DNA from: Scandinavium sp051650185
GTDB taxonomy: Bacteria; Pseudomonadota; Gammaproteobacteria; Enterobacterales; Enterobacteriaceae
Direction of reading: 5' to 3'
DNA: 64,000 bases
Assembly: GCF_051650185.1 (NCBI RefSeq)
Contig: NZ_JBOFIN010000125.1
Span: 56,334-120,333 of the forward strand
Of this stretch, positions 16,442 to 25,229 are shown piece after piece (positions within the stretch are counted from its first letter, which is position 1; each line of letters starts with the position of its first letter). The notes beneath the pieces were generated by a model that was not told where the DNA came from, made no database searches, and worked only from the letters and a program-made list of their open reading frames with translations. The position numbers and the translations under genes were made by a program.

Positions 16442-17176
16442 ATGACGCAAACCGTATTAGTCACCGGCGCGGCGGCGGGCCTCGGCAACGTTATCGCCGC
16501 TCACCTGCTGGCGCAGGGTTTTCAGGTGGTATTGACCGATATCGATGCCGCGCGCGCGCAGCAGGCGGCAAAGGTGCTGGACAGCGACAACGTGCTGGCG
16601 CTGGGACTGGATATCCGTCAGCCGAATGATTTTGCACGCGCGCTGGAGACCACCGTTGAACGCTTCGGCAGCCTTGAGGTGCTGGTTAATAACGCCGCGC
16701 TGACGCTGGCGACTCCGGTGATGGACATTAACGTAGAAGAGTTCGACAAGGTTATCTCCACCAACCTTCGCGGCACCTTCGTTGGCTGCCAGACGATGGG
16801 GCGCTATTTCGCCAGCCGTGGCTACGGGCGAATCATCAATCTGGCTTCGCTCGCCGGGCAGAACGGCGGCACCACTTCGGGGGCGCACTATGCCGCATCG
16901 AAGGGCGGCATTCTGACGCTGACCAAAATCTTTGCCCGCGAACTCAGCAAATCCGGGGTGACGGTCAACGCCATCGCGCCTGGCCCGATGGATTCGCCGA
17001 TGGTTCACGCCCTGGTACCGGAAGAGAAAATGGCCGGGCTGTTGCAGATGATCCCGGTCGGTAAGCTCGGAGAGGCGGAGTTTGTCGCCCGGACCGTGGC
17101 GTTACTGGCTTCAGAGCAGGCGTCGTTTGTCACCGGGGCGACCTGGGACATCAACGGCGGGCTGTTCATGCGCTGA
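16442..17176 (+). CDS. iacE: Short-chain dehydrogenase/reductase of indole-3-acetate catabolism
   Basis: 244 aa cytoplasmic SDR. ATG at 16442 follows AAGGAGCGTGAC. It has the nucleotide-binding VTGAAAGLG near the N-terminus, LVNNAA in the middle, the catalytic Ser in INLASLAG and YxxxK as HYAASKGG, and ends with the usual DINGG. In studied iac systems IacE acts early together with IacA on the hydroxylated indole-3-acetate to give a dioxindole product. The assignment rests on cluster order and fold. Confidence 0.88.
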   Translation: MTQTVLVTGAAAGLGNVIAAHLLAQGFQVVLTDIDAARAQQAAKVLDSDNVLALGLDIRQPNDFARALETTVERFGSLEVLVNNAALTLATPVMDINVEEFDKVISTNLRGTFVGCQTMGRYFASRGYGRIINLASLAGQNGGTTSGAHYAASKGGILTLTKIFARELSKSGVTVNAIAPGPMDSPMVHALVPEEKMAGLLQMIPVGKLGEAEFVARTVALLASEQASFVTGATWDINGGLFMR

Positions 17177-17187
17177 GGAGCGACATC

Positions 17188-18120
17188 ATGCTGACACTTC
17201 AGGTTATCCGTCGGGAATTGCAGGGTGAGGTGGTGCTGCTGACTCTGGCACACGCAGAGGGGCGCGAGCTACCGGCCTTTCGCGCCGGGGCGCACATCGA
17301 CCTGTATCTTTCCGACGAGCTGGTGCGCCCGTATTCGCTGTGCGGCGATCCGCAGGACCGCCACCATTATCAGCTCGGCATTCTGAAAGATCGCCAGTCG
17401 CAGGGCGGCTCGCTGGCGGTACATGCGCTGCGCGAAGGCGATGCGATAGCCGTCAGCGAGCCGCGCAATCTGTTCGCGCTGGATGACTCCGCCGCGCACA
17501 GCCTGCTGATTGGCGGCGGGATTGGCATCACGCCGATGCTGGCGATGGCGGCCGAGCTGCACGCCGCCGGGCGTTCGTTCTCATTGCACTACTGCGCCAG
17601 AACGCGAGGGCAGGCGGCTTTTCTGCCGCAGCTTGAAGCGGGCTCCTATGGCGGACTGGTGCGGCTGTGGTTCAGTGATGAACAGCGCCTGGATCTGGAC
17701 GCAGTGCTGAGCGATGTGCCGCCGGGAACCCACGTTTATGTCTGCGGCCCGACGCGGTTGATGGAAGCGGTCAATGAGCGAGCCCAGCATCACGGCTATT
17801 CGGCGCAGCAGATCCACCAGGAGTGTTTCAGCGCCGAAGTGCAGACCACGGGGGAGGCCTTTGAGGTGGTGGCGGCTGCCAGCGGCATTACCGTCAGGGT
17901 GCTGGAAGACCAGACCATCGTCGAGGCGCTGGCCCAGGCGGGGTTGAAGGTTACCGTGTCCTGCAAGCAGGGGATCTGCGGCAGCTGCCTGACCGACGTG
18001 CTGGAAGGCGAGCCCGATCACCGCGACAGCTATCTCACCGATGAAGAAAAGGCCGATGGCGACCAGATTTTGCTCTGCTGCTCACGGGCAAAATGCGGCC
18101 GCCTGGTTATCGATTTGTAA
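17188..18120 (+). CDS. iacF: Rieske oxygenase reductase (FNR-like plus C-terminal 2Fe-2S ferredoxin)
   Basis: 310 aa phthalate-dioxygenase-reductase type protein. The flavin domain carries RPYSLCGDP and the NAD domain starts at LIGGGIGITPMLAMA. The C-terminal plant-type ferredoxin has the cluster ligands CKQGICGSC and a later Cys in LLCCSRAK. It would move electrons from NADH through FMN and the iron-sulfur cluster to IacCD. It is spaced 11 bp from iacE and 10 bp from iacG. Confidence 0.92.
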   Translation: MLTLQVIRRELQGEVVLLTLAHAEGRELPAFRAGAHIDLYLSDELVRPYSLCGDPQDRHHYQLGILKDRQSQGGSLAVHALREGDAIAVSEPRNLFALDDSAAHSLLIGGGIGITPMLAMAAELHAAGRSFSLHYCARTRGQAAFLPQLEAGSYGGLVRLWFSDEQRLDLDAVLSDVPPGTHVYVCGPTRLMEAVNERAQHHGYSAQQIHQECFSAEVQTTGEAFEVVAAASGITVRVLEDQTIVEALAQAGLKVTVSCKQGICGSCLTDVLEGEPDHRDSYLTDEEKADGDQILLCCSRAKCGRLVIDL

Positions 18121-18130
18121 GGAGAACCCC

Positions 18131-18625
18131 ATGACTCTGCAAACTGAATTTCGTAATGCGATGGCCCAGCTTGGCAGCGCGGTGTCGGTTATCACCACCG
18201 ACGGCCCGGCGGGCAAATTTGGCTTCACGGCCTCGGCGGTGTGTAGCGTCACCGACCAGCCGCCGACGCTACTGGTGTGCATGAACCGCAACTCGTTCGC
18301 CCATGAGCACTTCAAACGCAACGGCACCCTGTGCGTCAACGTGCTGTCGAGCGATCACCAGGAGCTCTCCGGCATTTTCGCCAACGCCAGCCTGCGTTCG
18401 GAGCAGCGTTTTGTTCACGATCGCTGGCAGGTGCTGACCAGCGGCGCGCCGGTGCTGAGCTCGTCGGTGGCGAGCTTCGACTGCCTGATTGCCGACTGTC
18501 ACGAAGTGGGCAGTCATTCGGTCTTTTACTGTCAGGTGCAGGCGATCCGCATCAGCGAGCAGCCGCGTGGCCTGGTCTATTTCAACCGTCGCTACCATGC
18601 CGTCGGGCATGACGTTGAGGCGTAG
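18131..18625 (+). CDS. iacG: Flavin reductase supplying the IacA monooxygenase
   Basis: 164 aa flavin-reductase-like (FMN-binding split barrel) protein. ATG at 18131 follows AAGGAG. It has the HpaC-type signature: AVSVITTDG near the N-terminus, then GFTASAVCSVTDQPPTLLVC, and a C-terminal Y.NRRYH. It uses NAD(P)H to reduce free flavin for the partner monooxygenase IacA. It is the last of the nine iac genes before a transporter gene 26 bp downstream. Confidence 0.9.
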   Translation: MTLQTEFRNAMAQLGSAVSVITTDGPAGKFGFTASAVCSVTDQPPTLLVCMNRNSFAHEHFKRNGTLCVNVLSSDHQELSGIFANASLRSEQRFVHDRWQVLTSGAPVLSSSVASFDCLIADCHEVGSHSVFYCQVQAIRISEQPRGLVYFNRRYHAVGHDVEA

Positions 18626-18651
18626 GCCCATCCCAAAAGAGGCAACGCGAA

Positions 18652-19977
18652 ATGAGCAATGTGGCAACTGAACACCGCGTGACCGCAGGCGCAAGAACCC
18701 ACGACGCGCAGCAGATGCGCAAGCTGGTGATGGCGTCAGTGCTCGGCAACGCGCTCGAGTGGTACGACTTTTTCCTCTATGGCACCGCTGCGGCGCTGGT
18801 TTTTGGCCCGCTATTTTTCCCGGTGGGCGGTGACCCGTTACAGGGCACGCTGCTGGCGTTCTCTGGTTTCGCAGTTGGCTTCCTTGCGAGGCCGCTGGGC
18901 GGGATCATCTTCGGGCACCTCGGCGACCGCTACAGCCGCAAAATGACGCTGATCATGACCCTGACGTTAATGGGGGCGACCACCTTCGTGATTGGCCTGC
19001 TGCCGGTGTATGCCCAGGTTGGCCTGTGGGCACCGCTGACGCTGATCATCCTGCGCTTTTTACAGGGCGTGGCCTCGGGCGGCGAGTGGGGCGGCGGGGT
19101 GCTGATGCTCAGCGAAAACGCTCCGGCGGCAAAGCGCGGGTTTTATACCGCCTGGAGCCAGATGGGCGTTTCCGGCGGGTTTGTGCTCTCGGCGTTTGCT
19201 TTTTATCTGGTGCAGCAACTGCCGGAAGCCGACTTCATGAGCTGGGGCTGGCGCGTGCCGTTCCTGCTCAGCATCGTGATTTTCCTGGTCGGGGTCTACA
19301 TCCGCAAAAACATTCGCGAGAGCAAAGCCTTTGTCCAGGCGCAGCCGCAGGAGAAGCACGAAAAAATCCCGCTGCTGATCCTCGTGCGCGAGCACCCGAA
19401 GGCACTGTTGCAGGCTATCGCCCTGCGTCTGCCGGAGAATGGCGCATCGTACATCTTTTTCACCTTTTCGGTGGTGTACGCCAAACACATCGGCATCAGC
19501 ACCGGGGAAATCGTCAGTGCGGTGACGCTGGCGATGTTGGTGGAGTTCTTTTCGATTCTGTTCTGGGGCGCGCTGTCTGACCGCATCGGCCTGAAACCGG
19601 TCTATTACATCGGGGTGATTGGCCTGCTGGTGATGGCGTTTCCGTTCTTCTGGCTGCTTTCCACCGGCAGCTACGGCTGGGTGATGCTGGCGATGATGCT
19701 CGGATTGCCGGTGTGTCACGGGGCGATGATCGGCACCCAGCCCTGCATCATGAGTGACCTGTTCCCGGTACGGGTGCGCTATTCCGGGCTGGCGCTGGGG
19801 CATGAAGTCGGCTCGATTTTCTCCGGCGGCCTCGGGCCGATGCTGGCGGTGGCGCTGCTGATGGAGTTTGACGCCTCGTGGCCAGTTTCCCTGCTGCTGA
19901 TGGGCTATGCATTACTGGCGTGGGTGGCGCTCTGGAGCCTGCCGTCCGCCGGACAATTAACCAGGAGTGAAGCATGA
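18652..19977 (+). CDS. MHS-family (metabolite:H+ symporter) MFS transporter
   Basis: 441 aa with about 12 membrane helices. The start is preceded by AGAGG. It has the typical MHS opening (VLGNALEWYDFFLYG), the loop motif GHLGDRYSRK, and the mid-protein GGEWGGGVLM, as in ShiA, ProP and KgtP. Its stop overlaps the catB start (ATGA), so it is translationally coupled to catechol-pathway genes and belongs to the iac-cat transcript. It could import indole-3-acetate, catechol precursors or another organic acid. MHS members mostly carry carboxylates. The substrate is unproven. Confidence 0.85.
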   Translation: MSNVATEHRVTAGARTHDAQQMRKLVMASVLGNALEWYDFFLYGTAAALVFGPLFFPVGGDPLQGTLLAFSGFAVGFLARPLGGIIFGHLGDRYSRKMTLIMTLTLMGATTFVIGLLPVYAQVGLWAPLTLIILRFLQGVASGGEWGGGVLMLSENAPAAKRGFYTAWSQMGVSGGFVLSAFAFYLVQQLPEADFMSWGWRVPFLLSIVIFLVGVYIRKNIRESKAFVQAQPQEKHEKIPLLILVREHPKALLQAIALRLPENGASYIFFTFSVVYAKHIGISTGEIVSAVTLAMLVEFFSILFWGALSDRIGLKPVYYIGVIGLLVMAFPFFWLLSTGSYGWVMLAMMLGLPVCHGAMIGTQPCIMSDLFPVRVRYSGLALGHEVGSIFSGGLGPMLAVALLMEFDASWPVSLLLMGYALLAWVALWSLPSAGQLTRSEA

Positions 19978-21089
19978 GTATCACCGTTGAATCCATCGCC
20001 TGCTGGCTGGTGGATATTCCGACCATTCGTCCGCACAAGCTGTCGATGGCGACGATGGGCTGCCAGACGCTGACGATAGTGCGGATGACCTGCGCGCAGG
20101 GCGTGGTGGGCTGGGGCGAGGCCACCACTATCGGTGGCCTGAGCTACGGTCCGGAAAGCCCGGAGGCCATTAAATCGGCGATTGAAACCTACCTCTCGCC
20201 ACTGCTGTGCGGGCAGACGTTCAGCGGCGTGGCGGCGCTGGCGGCCAAAATGAACGCCAGCGTGAAGGGCAATACCTTCGCCAAATCGGCGCTTGAGACC
20301 GCGTTTCTGGACGCGCAGGGCAAAGCGCTCGGCGTTCCGGTCAGTGCATTACTCGGCGGGGCGCTGTGCGAGCGGCTGCCGGTGCTGTGGACGCTTGCCA
20401 GCGGCGATACCGACAAAGACATCGACGAGGGCAAACGCCTGTTGGCAGAGGGGCGGCATAACACTTTCAAGCTGAAAATCGGCGCGCGGGATCTGATGAC
20501 CGACGTTCGTCACGCGCTGGCGATTAAAGACGCGCTGGGAGATGGCGTCAGCATTCGCGTGGATGTGAACCAGGCCTGGGATCTGACTACCGCCATGAAA
20601 GGGATGAGCCTTCTTCAGGAGGGGGGAATTGACCTCGTGGAGCAGCCCGTTGCGCAGTGGGATCGGCAGGGGTTAATCACCCTCAGTCAGCGTTTCGCCG
20701 TGCCGGTTCTGGCCGATGAGGCGGTGGCGACCAGCCACGACGGCTACGCGCTGGCCAATGGCGGCTTTACCGGGGCATATGCGCTGAAGATCGCCAAAGC
20801 GGGCGGCCCGGCGCAGGCGCTGAAGCTGGCCCATGTGGCTCAGGCGGCGGGCGTAGCGCTGTACGGCGGCACGATGCTCGAAGGCACGCTCGGGACCGTC
20901 GCTTCCTTACATGCGTGGTCGACGCTCAACCTGCAATGGGGCACCGAGATGTTCGGCCCGTTGCTGCTGAAAGACGACATCGTGGTGCGCCCGCTCGACT
21001 TCAGCGCCGGGCAGGTGACGCTGCCGCAGGGGCCGGGGCTCGGCATTGAGATAGACACCGACAAACTTCGCCATTACGCCAGATCGTAG
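19974..21089 (+). CDS. catB: Muconate cycloisomerase
   Basis: 371 aa enolase-superfamily enzyme that cyclises cis,cis-muconate to muconolactone. The catalytic KxK is visible in FKLKIG (about residues 164-169), the metal ligands in RVDVNQAW, VEQPV and VLADEAV, and the barrel ends with GTMLEGTLGT. It lies in order catB-catC-catA with spacings of 11 and 47 bp and overlaps the transporter gene upstream. Together with iac it links indole-3-acetate to the catechol branch of the beta-ketoadipate pathway. Confidence 0.92.
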   Translation: MSITVESIACWLVDIPTIRPHKLSMATMGCQTLTIVRMTCAQGVVGWGEATTIGGLSYGPESPEAIKSAIETYLSPLLCGQTFSGVAALAAKMNASVKGNTFAKSALETAFLDAQGKALGVPVSALLGGALCERLPVLWTLASGDTDKDIDEGKRLLAEGRHNTFKLKIGARDLMTDVRHALAIKDALGDGVSIRVDVNQAWDLTTAMKGMSLLQEGGIDLVEQPVAQWDRQGLITLSQRFAVPVLADEAVATSHDGYALANGGFTGAYALKIAKAGGPAQALKLAHVAQAAGVALYGGTMLEGTLGTVASLHAWSTLNLQWGTEMFGPLLLKDDIVVRPLDFSAGQVTLPQGPGLGIEIDTDKLRHYARS

Positions 21090-21100
21090 AGGACAAACAC

Positions 21101-21382
21101 ATGCTGTTTAAAGTTGAAATGCAGGTCAACATTCCGCCGTCGCTGCCGCAGGCGCAGGCCGATGACATCAAAGCCAAAGAGAAAGCTTATTCGCAGCAGC
21201 TCCAGCGCGAAGGCAAATGGCTGCATATCTGGCGCGTGGTCGGGCAGTACGCCAACGTCAGCATTTTTGACGTCGCCGATAACCAGGAGCTGCATTCGCT
21301 GCTGACCGCACTGCCGCTTTATCCGTACATGACGATCACCGTGCAGCCGCTGTGCCAGCACCCGTCGTCGATTGATGCTTAA
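21101..21382 (+). CDS. catC: Muconolactone delta-isomerase
   Basis: 93 aa, the usual size (about 90-97) for this small decameric ferredoxin-fold enzyme. It converts muconolactone to beta-ketoadipate enol-lactone. It opens with MLFKVEMQVNIP and contains the KAKEKAYSQQLQREGKW segment typical of CatC. It lies 11 bp after catB. The next steps (enol-lactone hydrolase, CoA-transferase and thiolase, the pca genes) are not in this window. Confidence 0.92.
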   Translation: MLFKVEMQVNIPPSLPQAQADDIKAKEKAYSQQLQREGKWLHIWRVVGQYANVSIFDVADNQELHSLLTALPLYPYMTITVQPLCQHPSSIDA

Positions 21383-21429
21383 CCGCCGTTTTCTTCCGAT
21401 AAAAAAACACCCTACAAGAGGACTACGCA

Positions 21430-22356
21430 ATGTCAGTGAATCCAGCAAAACAGACCGAACTGGAAACCTTACTCGCCATCAGCAGCGGCCTGAATGCCGC
21501 GCAGGGCAGCGATCGCTTTAAGGCCATCATGCATCAGCTGCTCGGTGACCTGTGCCAGACCATCAAAAAGTTCGACATCACCGACGAAGAGTTCTGGCTG
21601 GCGGTGAACTACCTCAACGAGCTTGGCGAGCGCAAAGAGGCAGCGTTGTTGGCGGCGGGCCTGGGCCTGGAGCATTACCTGGATATGCGCGCTGATGAGA
21701 AAGAAGCCGCCGCCGGGAACGAGGTCGGCACGCCACGAACCATCGAAGGCCCGCTGTATGTGGCGAATGCGCCGCTGAGCAAAGGCTTTGCACGCATGGA
21801 CGACGGCAGCGAGAAGGCCGAAGCGATGTGGCTGCACGGTCAGGTGACCGATCTGCACGGTAAACCGGTTGCCGGGGCGGTGGTGGATATCTGGCACGCC
21901 AACACGCTCGGCGGCTATTCGTTCTTCGACGCCTCGCAGAGTGAATACAACCTGCGCCGTCGCGTCGAAACCGATGCTGAAGGGCGCTATGCGGTACGCA
22001 GCATCGTGCCGTGCGGCTACGGCTGCCCGCCGGATGGCCCGACGCAGAAGCTGCTGACCGGCCTCGGCCGTCACGGTAACCGTCCTGCTCACGTGCATTT
22101 CTTCGTTTCCGCGCCGGGGTTTAAGCACCTGACCACCCAGATCAACCTCAACGGTGACGAATACCTGTGGGACGATTTCGCCTTTGCGACCCGTGAAGAG
22201 CTGATCGCCGACCCGGTGAAAATCACCGACAGCAAACTGGCGCAGCAGCGCGATATCAACGAGCCACACACCGAGGTCAGTTTTAGCTTTACGCTGGTGA
22301 AGGCGAACGACGGCGAGGAAGAATCACGCGGCAAACGTGCCCGCGTGAAGGAGTAA
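21430..22356 (+). CDS. catA: Catechol 1,2-dioxygenase
   Basis: 308 aa intradiol ring-cleavage enzyme opening catechol to cis,cis-muconate. An N-terminal helical dimerisation domain is followed by the catalytic beta sandwich with IEGPLYV. The four non-heme ferric ligands are Tyr in GGYSFFD, Tyr in PCGYGCPP and the two His in RPAHVHFF. ATG at 21430 follows GAGGACTACGCA. It is the last gene of the cluster and is followed by a BIME. IacCD products feed into it as catechol. Confidence 0.95.
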   Translation: MSVNPAKQTELETLLAISSGLNAAQGSDRFKAIMHQLLGDLCQTIKKFDITDEEFWLAVNYLNELGERKEAALLAAGLGLEHYLDMRADEKEAAAGNEVGTPRTIEGPLYVANAPLSKGFARMDDGSEKAEAMWLHGQVTDLHGKPVAGAVVDIWHANTLGGYSFFDASQSEYNLRRRVETDAEGRYAVRSIVPCGYGCPPDGPTQKLLTGLGRHGNRPAHVHFFVSAPGFKHLTTQINLNGDEYLWDDFAFATREELIADPVKITDSKLAQQRDINEPHTEVSFSFTLVKANDGEEESRGKRARVKE

Positions 22357-22380
22357 TGGGGAAAAATTGCCCGGCTAAGT

Positions 22381-22463
22381 GCCCGGTGGCGGCGCTGCCT
22401 TACCGGGCCTACGAACCGAATGTTTGAAAGGGTAGGCCCGGCAAGCTTGCGCTGCCGGGCAAT
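22381..22463. repeat. BIME (two inverted REP units)
   Basis: A forward REP (GCCCGGTGGCGG ... CCGGGCCTAC, 22381-22412) is followed by a reverse one (GTAGGCCCGG ... GCCGGGC, 22432-22460). They occupy the whole space between the convergent catA and ydeP-like genes and overlap the end of the latter. It marks the right edge of the iac-cat cluster and probably protects both transcript ends. Confidence 0.85.
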
Positions 22464-24751
22464 TAAATCGCGCGGATCTCTTTCGAGCGTAACGTTATCC
22501 GCACCGGCACCGACTTATACGACGGCGTACCGCTGTCTTCATCGCGATAGCTGAGCGGTACCAGCACGTTGGCTTCGGGATAATACGCCCCGACCGAACC
22601 GGCCGAGATGTTATAGGCCACCACGGTAAGGTCATTCAGGCTTTGGGTGCAGCCTGGCAATGCGGTGCTGATGTCCACCCGGTCGCCGTGCTCCAGCCCC
22701 AGCTGCGCCATATCCCCCTCATTCATAAACAGCACATCCCGTCGGCCAAACACGCCGCGATAGCGGTCATCGAGCGCGTAAATCGTGGTGTTGTACTGGT
22801 CGTGGCTGCGCAGGGTTATCATTCGCAGCGTGTTGTCCCCGACGCCCGGCGCATTCTCCTTCACCCCGTCGAACAGCGAGAACATCGCTTTCCCGCTGGC
22901 GGTCGGCCAGACGCGTTCGGTTGGCGGCAGCGGCATCCGGAAGCCACCGGGGATGCGGATCCGTTGGTTGTAATCGCTGAAGCCCGGAAGGGTTTGTTCA
23001 ATCAGGTCACGGATGCGGTCGTAATCGGCAACCAGTTCGGCCCAGTGAATCCGGGTCTGCGGCAGCGTCGCCAGCGCCATACCCGCCACAATCGCGGGTT
23101 CGGAGAGCAGCTGTGGCGAGGCGGGTTTCAGCTTGCCGGAGGAGGCGTGAACCATCGACATGGAGTCTTCCACGGTGATCGACTGTCTGCCGGTCTGCTG
23201 CATGTCCAGCTCGGTACGCCCGAGGCAGGGGAACAGGTACGTCTCTTTGGCGACCAGCAGATGCGTGCGGTTGAGCTTGGTGCCGACGTGGACGCTGAGA
23301 TCGAGCTTTCGCATTGCCGCGAACGCCTGCTCATGATCGGGCATCGCGACGGCAAAATTGCCGCCAAGGCACAGCAGCGCTCTGGCTTCGCCGTCGATCA
23401 TCGCCTGGGTTGCCGCCACGGCGTCGTGCCCGTGTTTCTCAGGTGGCGTGAAGCCAAACACCTTTTCGAGGCTCGATAAAAAGGCCGCTGAGGGTTTTTC
23501 AGTAATGCCAACGGTGCGGTTACCCTGAACATTGGAGTGACCGCGCAGCGGGCAAATGCCTGCGCCGGATTTGCCGATATTGCCGCGCAGAAGCAGCAGG
23601 TCGGCAATCAGGCGCACGTTCGCCGTGCCTTTGTTGTGCTGGGTGATGCCCATGCCATAGGTGATAATTGTGGCGTTCGATTTGGCGTAGGCCGTGGCGA
23701 CGCTCGCCAGGTCGACGCGGCTCAGGCCCGATTCCCGCTCAATCGACTCCCATGACGTCGCCGCAATATCGGCGGAAAATGCCTCAAATCCTTCGGTGTG
23801 CCCGGCGATAAATTCATGGTCCAGCACGCTGCCACGTTCGGTTTCTTGCTCCAGCAGATGTTTGGCGATGCCTTTGATGGCCGCAGCATCGCCGCCCGCC
23901 CGCACCTGAAAATAGGTGGAGGCGATGTCGGTCGAGCCGTAGGTCGCCATTTCAATTACGCTTTGCGGATCGGCAAACCGTTCCAGCGCGCGCTCCCGCA
24001 GCGGGTTGAAGACGATAATCGGCACTCCGCGACGCGAAAGCTCGTGCAGCGTGTCCATCATTCTCGGGTGGTTGGTGCCCGGATTGTGGCCGATGGAAAT
24101 AACCAGTTCCGTTTTGTCGAAATCATCGAGCGAGACGGTGCCTTTGCCGATGCCAATCGAGCGCGGCAGCCCGGTGCTGGTGGCTTCGTGGCACATGTTG
24201 GAGCAGTCGGGGAAATTGTTAGTGCCAAGCTCACGGGCGTAGAGCTGGAACAGATACGCCGCTTCGTTCGAGGCGCGACCGGAGGTGTAGAACTCAACGG
24301 CATCCGGCGGCAGCCCGCGCAGAATTTCGCCGATACGGTCAAACGCCTGCTGCCATGGCACCGCGCGGAAGGTGTCGCTGGCGCGGTCATAGACCATGGG
24401 CTGCGTCAGACGGCCATAGCCTTCGAGCTCAAAATCGCTTTTCGCCAGCAGCGAGGTGACGGTGTTTTCGGCGAAAAATTCCGGCGTCACGCGTTTGCTG
24501 GTGGCTTCCCAGGTCACCGCCTTCGCGCCGTTTTCGCAAAACTGGAAGGTGGATTTGTGCTCTTTGTCGGGCCACGCGCAGCCCGGGCAGTCGAAGCCGT
24601 CCGGCTGGTTGGTGCGCAGTAACGTGGCGGGCGCGTCGAAGGTATCCATTTGGGTGCGCACGGCAATCGCTGTTGCTTTCAGCGCGCCCCAGCCGCCCGC
24701 CGGGCCGTCGTAATGTCGGATGCCGGGCACGGCGCGTCGTTTGTTGTTCAT
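22463..24751 (-). CDS. YdeP-family molybdopterin oxidoreductase
   Basis: 762 aa, FdhF-like (formate dehydrogenase alpha) architecture as in E. coli YdeP, a protein tied to acid resistance with an unknown reaction. It has an N-terminal CPGCAWP pair of Cys, a molybdenum-domain segment with SNMCHEATSTGL, the pterin-binding parts ISIGHNPGTNHPR and GNIGKSGAGICPLRGHSNVQG, and a C-terminal molydopterin dinucleotide-binding domain (ITLRSHDQYNTT, then GVFGRRDVLFMNEGD). There is no Tat signal, so it is probably cytoplasmic. It is convergent with catA and preceded by an AT-rich promoter area. It is not obviously part of indole-3-acetate degradation. The gene could be called ydeP, but orthology was not checked. 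Confidence 0.88.
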   Translation of the reverse strand: MNNKRRAVPGIRHYDGPAGGWGALKATAIAVRTQMDTFDAPATLLRTNQPDGFDCPGCAWPDKEHKSTFQFCENGAKAVTWEATSKRVTPEFFAENTVTSLLAKSDFELEGYGRLTQPMVYDRASDTFRAVPWQQAFDRIGEILRGLPPDAVEFYTSGRASNEAAYLFQLYARELGTNNFPDCSNMCHEATSTGLPRSIGIGKGTVSLDDFDKTELVISIGHNPGTNHPRMMDTLHELSRRGVPIIVFNPLRERALERFADPQSVIEMATYGSTDIASTYFQVRAGGDAAAIKGIAKHLLEQETERGSVLDHEFIAGHTEGFEAFSADIAATSWESIERESGLSRVDLASVATAYAKSNATIITYGMGITQHNKGTANVRLIADLLLLRGNIGKSGAGICPLRGHSNVQGNRTVGITEKPSAAFLSSLEKVFGFTPPEKHGHDAVAATQAMIDGEARALLCLGGNFAVAMPDHEQAFAAMRKLDLSVHVGTKLNRTHLLVAKETYLFPCLGRTELDMQQTGRQSITVEDSMSMVHASSGKLKPASPQLLSEPAIVAGMALATLPQTRIHWAELVADYDRIRDLIEQTLPGFSDYNQRIRIPGGFRMPLPPTERVWPTASGKAMFSLFDGVKENAPGVGDNTLRMITLRSHDQYNTTIYALDDRYRGVFGRRDVLFMNEGDMAQLGLEHGDRVDISTALPGCTQSLNDLTVVAYNISAGSVGAYYPEANVLVPLSYRDEDSGTPSYKSVPVRITLRSKEIRAI

Positions 24752-24884
24752 CTGGACTCCTGCAAAAAAGGTCAGAGAAAGTCTACACCTCAGCAGTTAA
24801 CAGATTAACAACAAAAAAGGATCAGCGTGCAAGGGAAGGGGGATGGCTGACGTTGAGGCCATGCGGTGATGGCCCCGGAAGGTA

Positions 24885-25130
24885 TTACTCGTTACCCCAA
24901 CGGTTGAGGAATTCGGCGATGTCGTCGATACGCTGTGCGTCAATGCCTGCTTCAACGGCCATCTCCTGCTGCGCTTCTTCGCTGATTTCTTCATTGTTCA
25001 TCAGGCGGGTCACTAATAACTGGAAATACAGTGCCAGTGCATCACGCTCGCTGTCCTGGACCGGTTTCGCCGCTTCCGTCGAGTACTCGTCGGCAATGTC
25101 ATAATACTTCAGTGGAATATCAGTGTTCAT
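24885..25130 (-). CDS. ymjA: Small conserved YmjA-like protein (DUF2543)
   Basis: 81 aa acidic cytoplasmic protein. It matches E. coli YmjA throughout, including IPLKYYDIADEYSTE at the N-terminus, LTRLMNNEEISEEAQ-type sequence in the middle and IAEFLNRWGNE at the end. Its function is unknown. In E. coli K-12 it lies elsewhere, whereas here it follows ychF in the same direction, separated by a terminator, and so is probably transcribed on its own. Confidence 0.85.
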   Translation of the reverse strand: MNTDIPLKYYDIADEYSTEAAKPVQDSERDALALYFQLLVTRLMNNEEISEEAQQEMAVEAGIDAQRIDDIAEFLNRWGNE

Positions 25131-25164
25131 AAAAGGCCTCTGGCGTTATCTCTACGGGAGACAA

Positions 25165-25190
25165 AGAAAAACCCACGCAGATGCGTGGGC
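25165..25190 (-). terminator. Rho-independent terminator of ychF
   Basis: Stem CCCACGCA/TGCGTGGG (25172-25189) lies 41 bp past the ychF stop. Read on the minus strand it is followed by a T-rich run (GGGTTTTTCTTTG). It separates ychF from ymjA. Confidence 0.85.
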
Positions 25191-25229
25191 CTGAGTTGGG
25201 TGTGGCTTCCCACTTTGTGCAGGTCGGGA

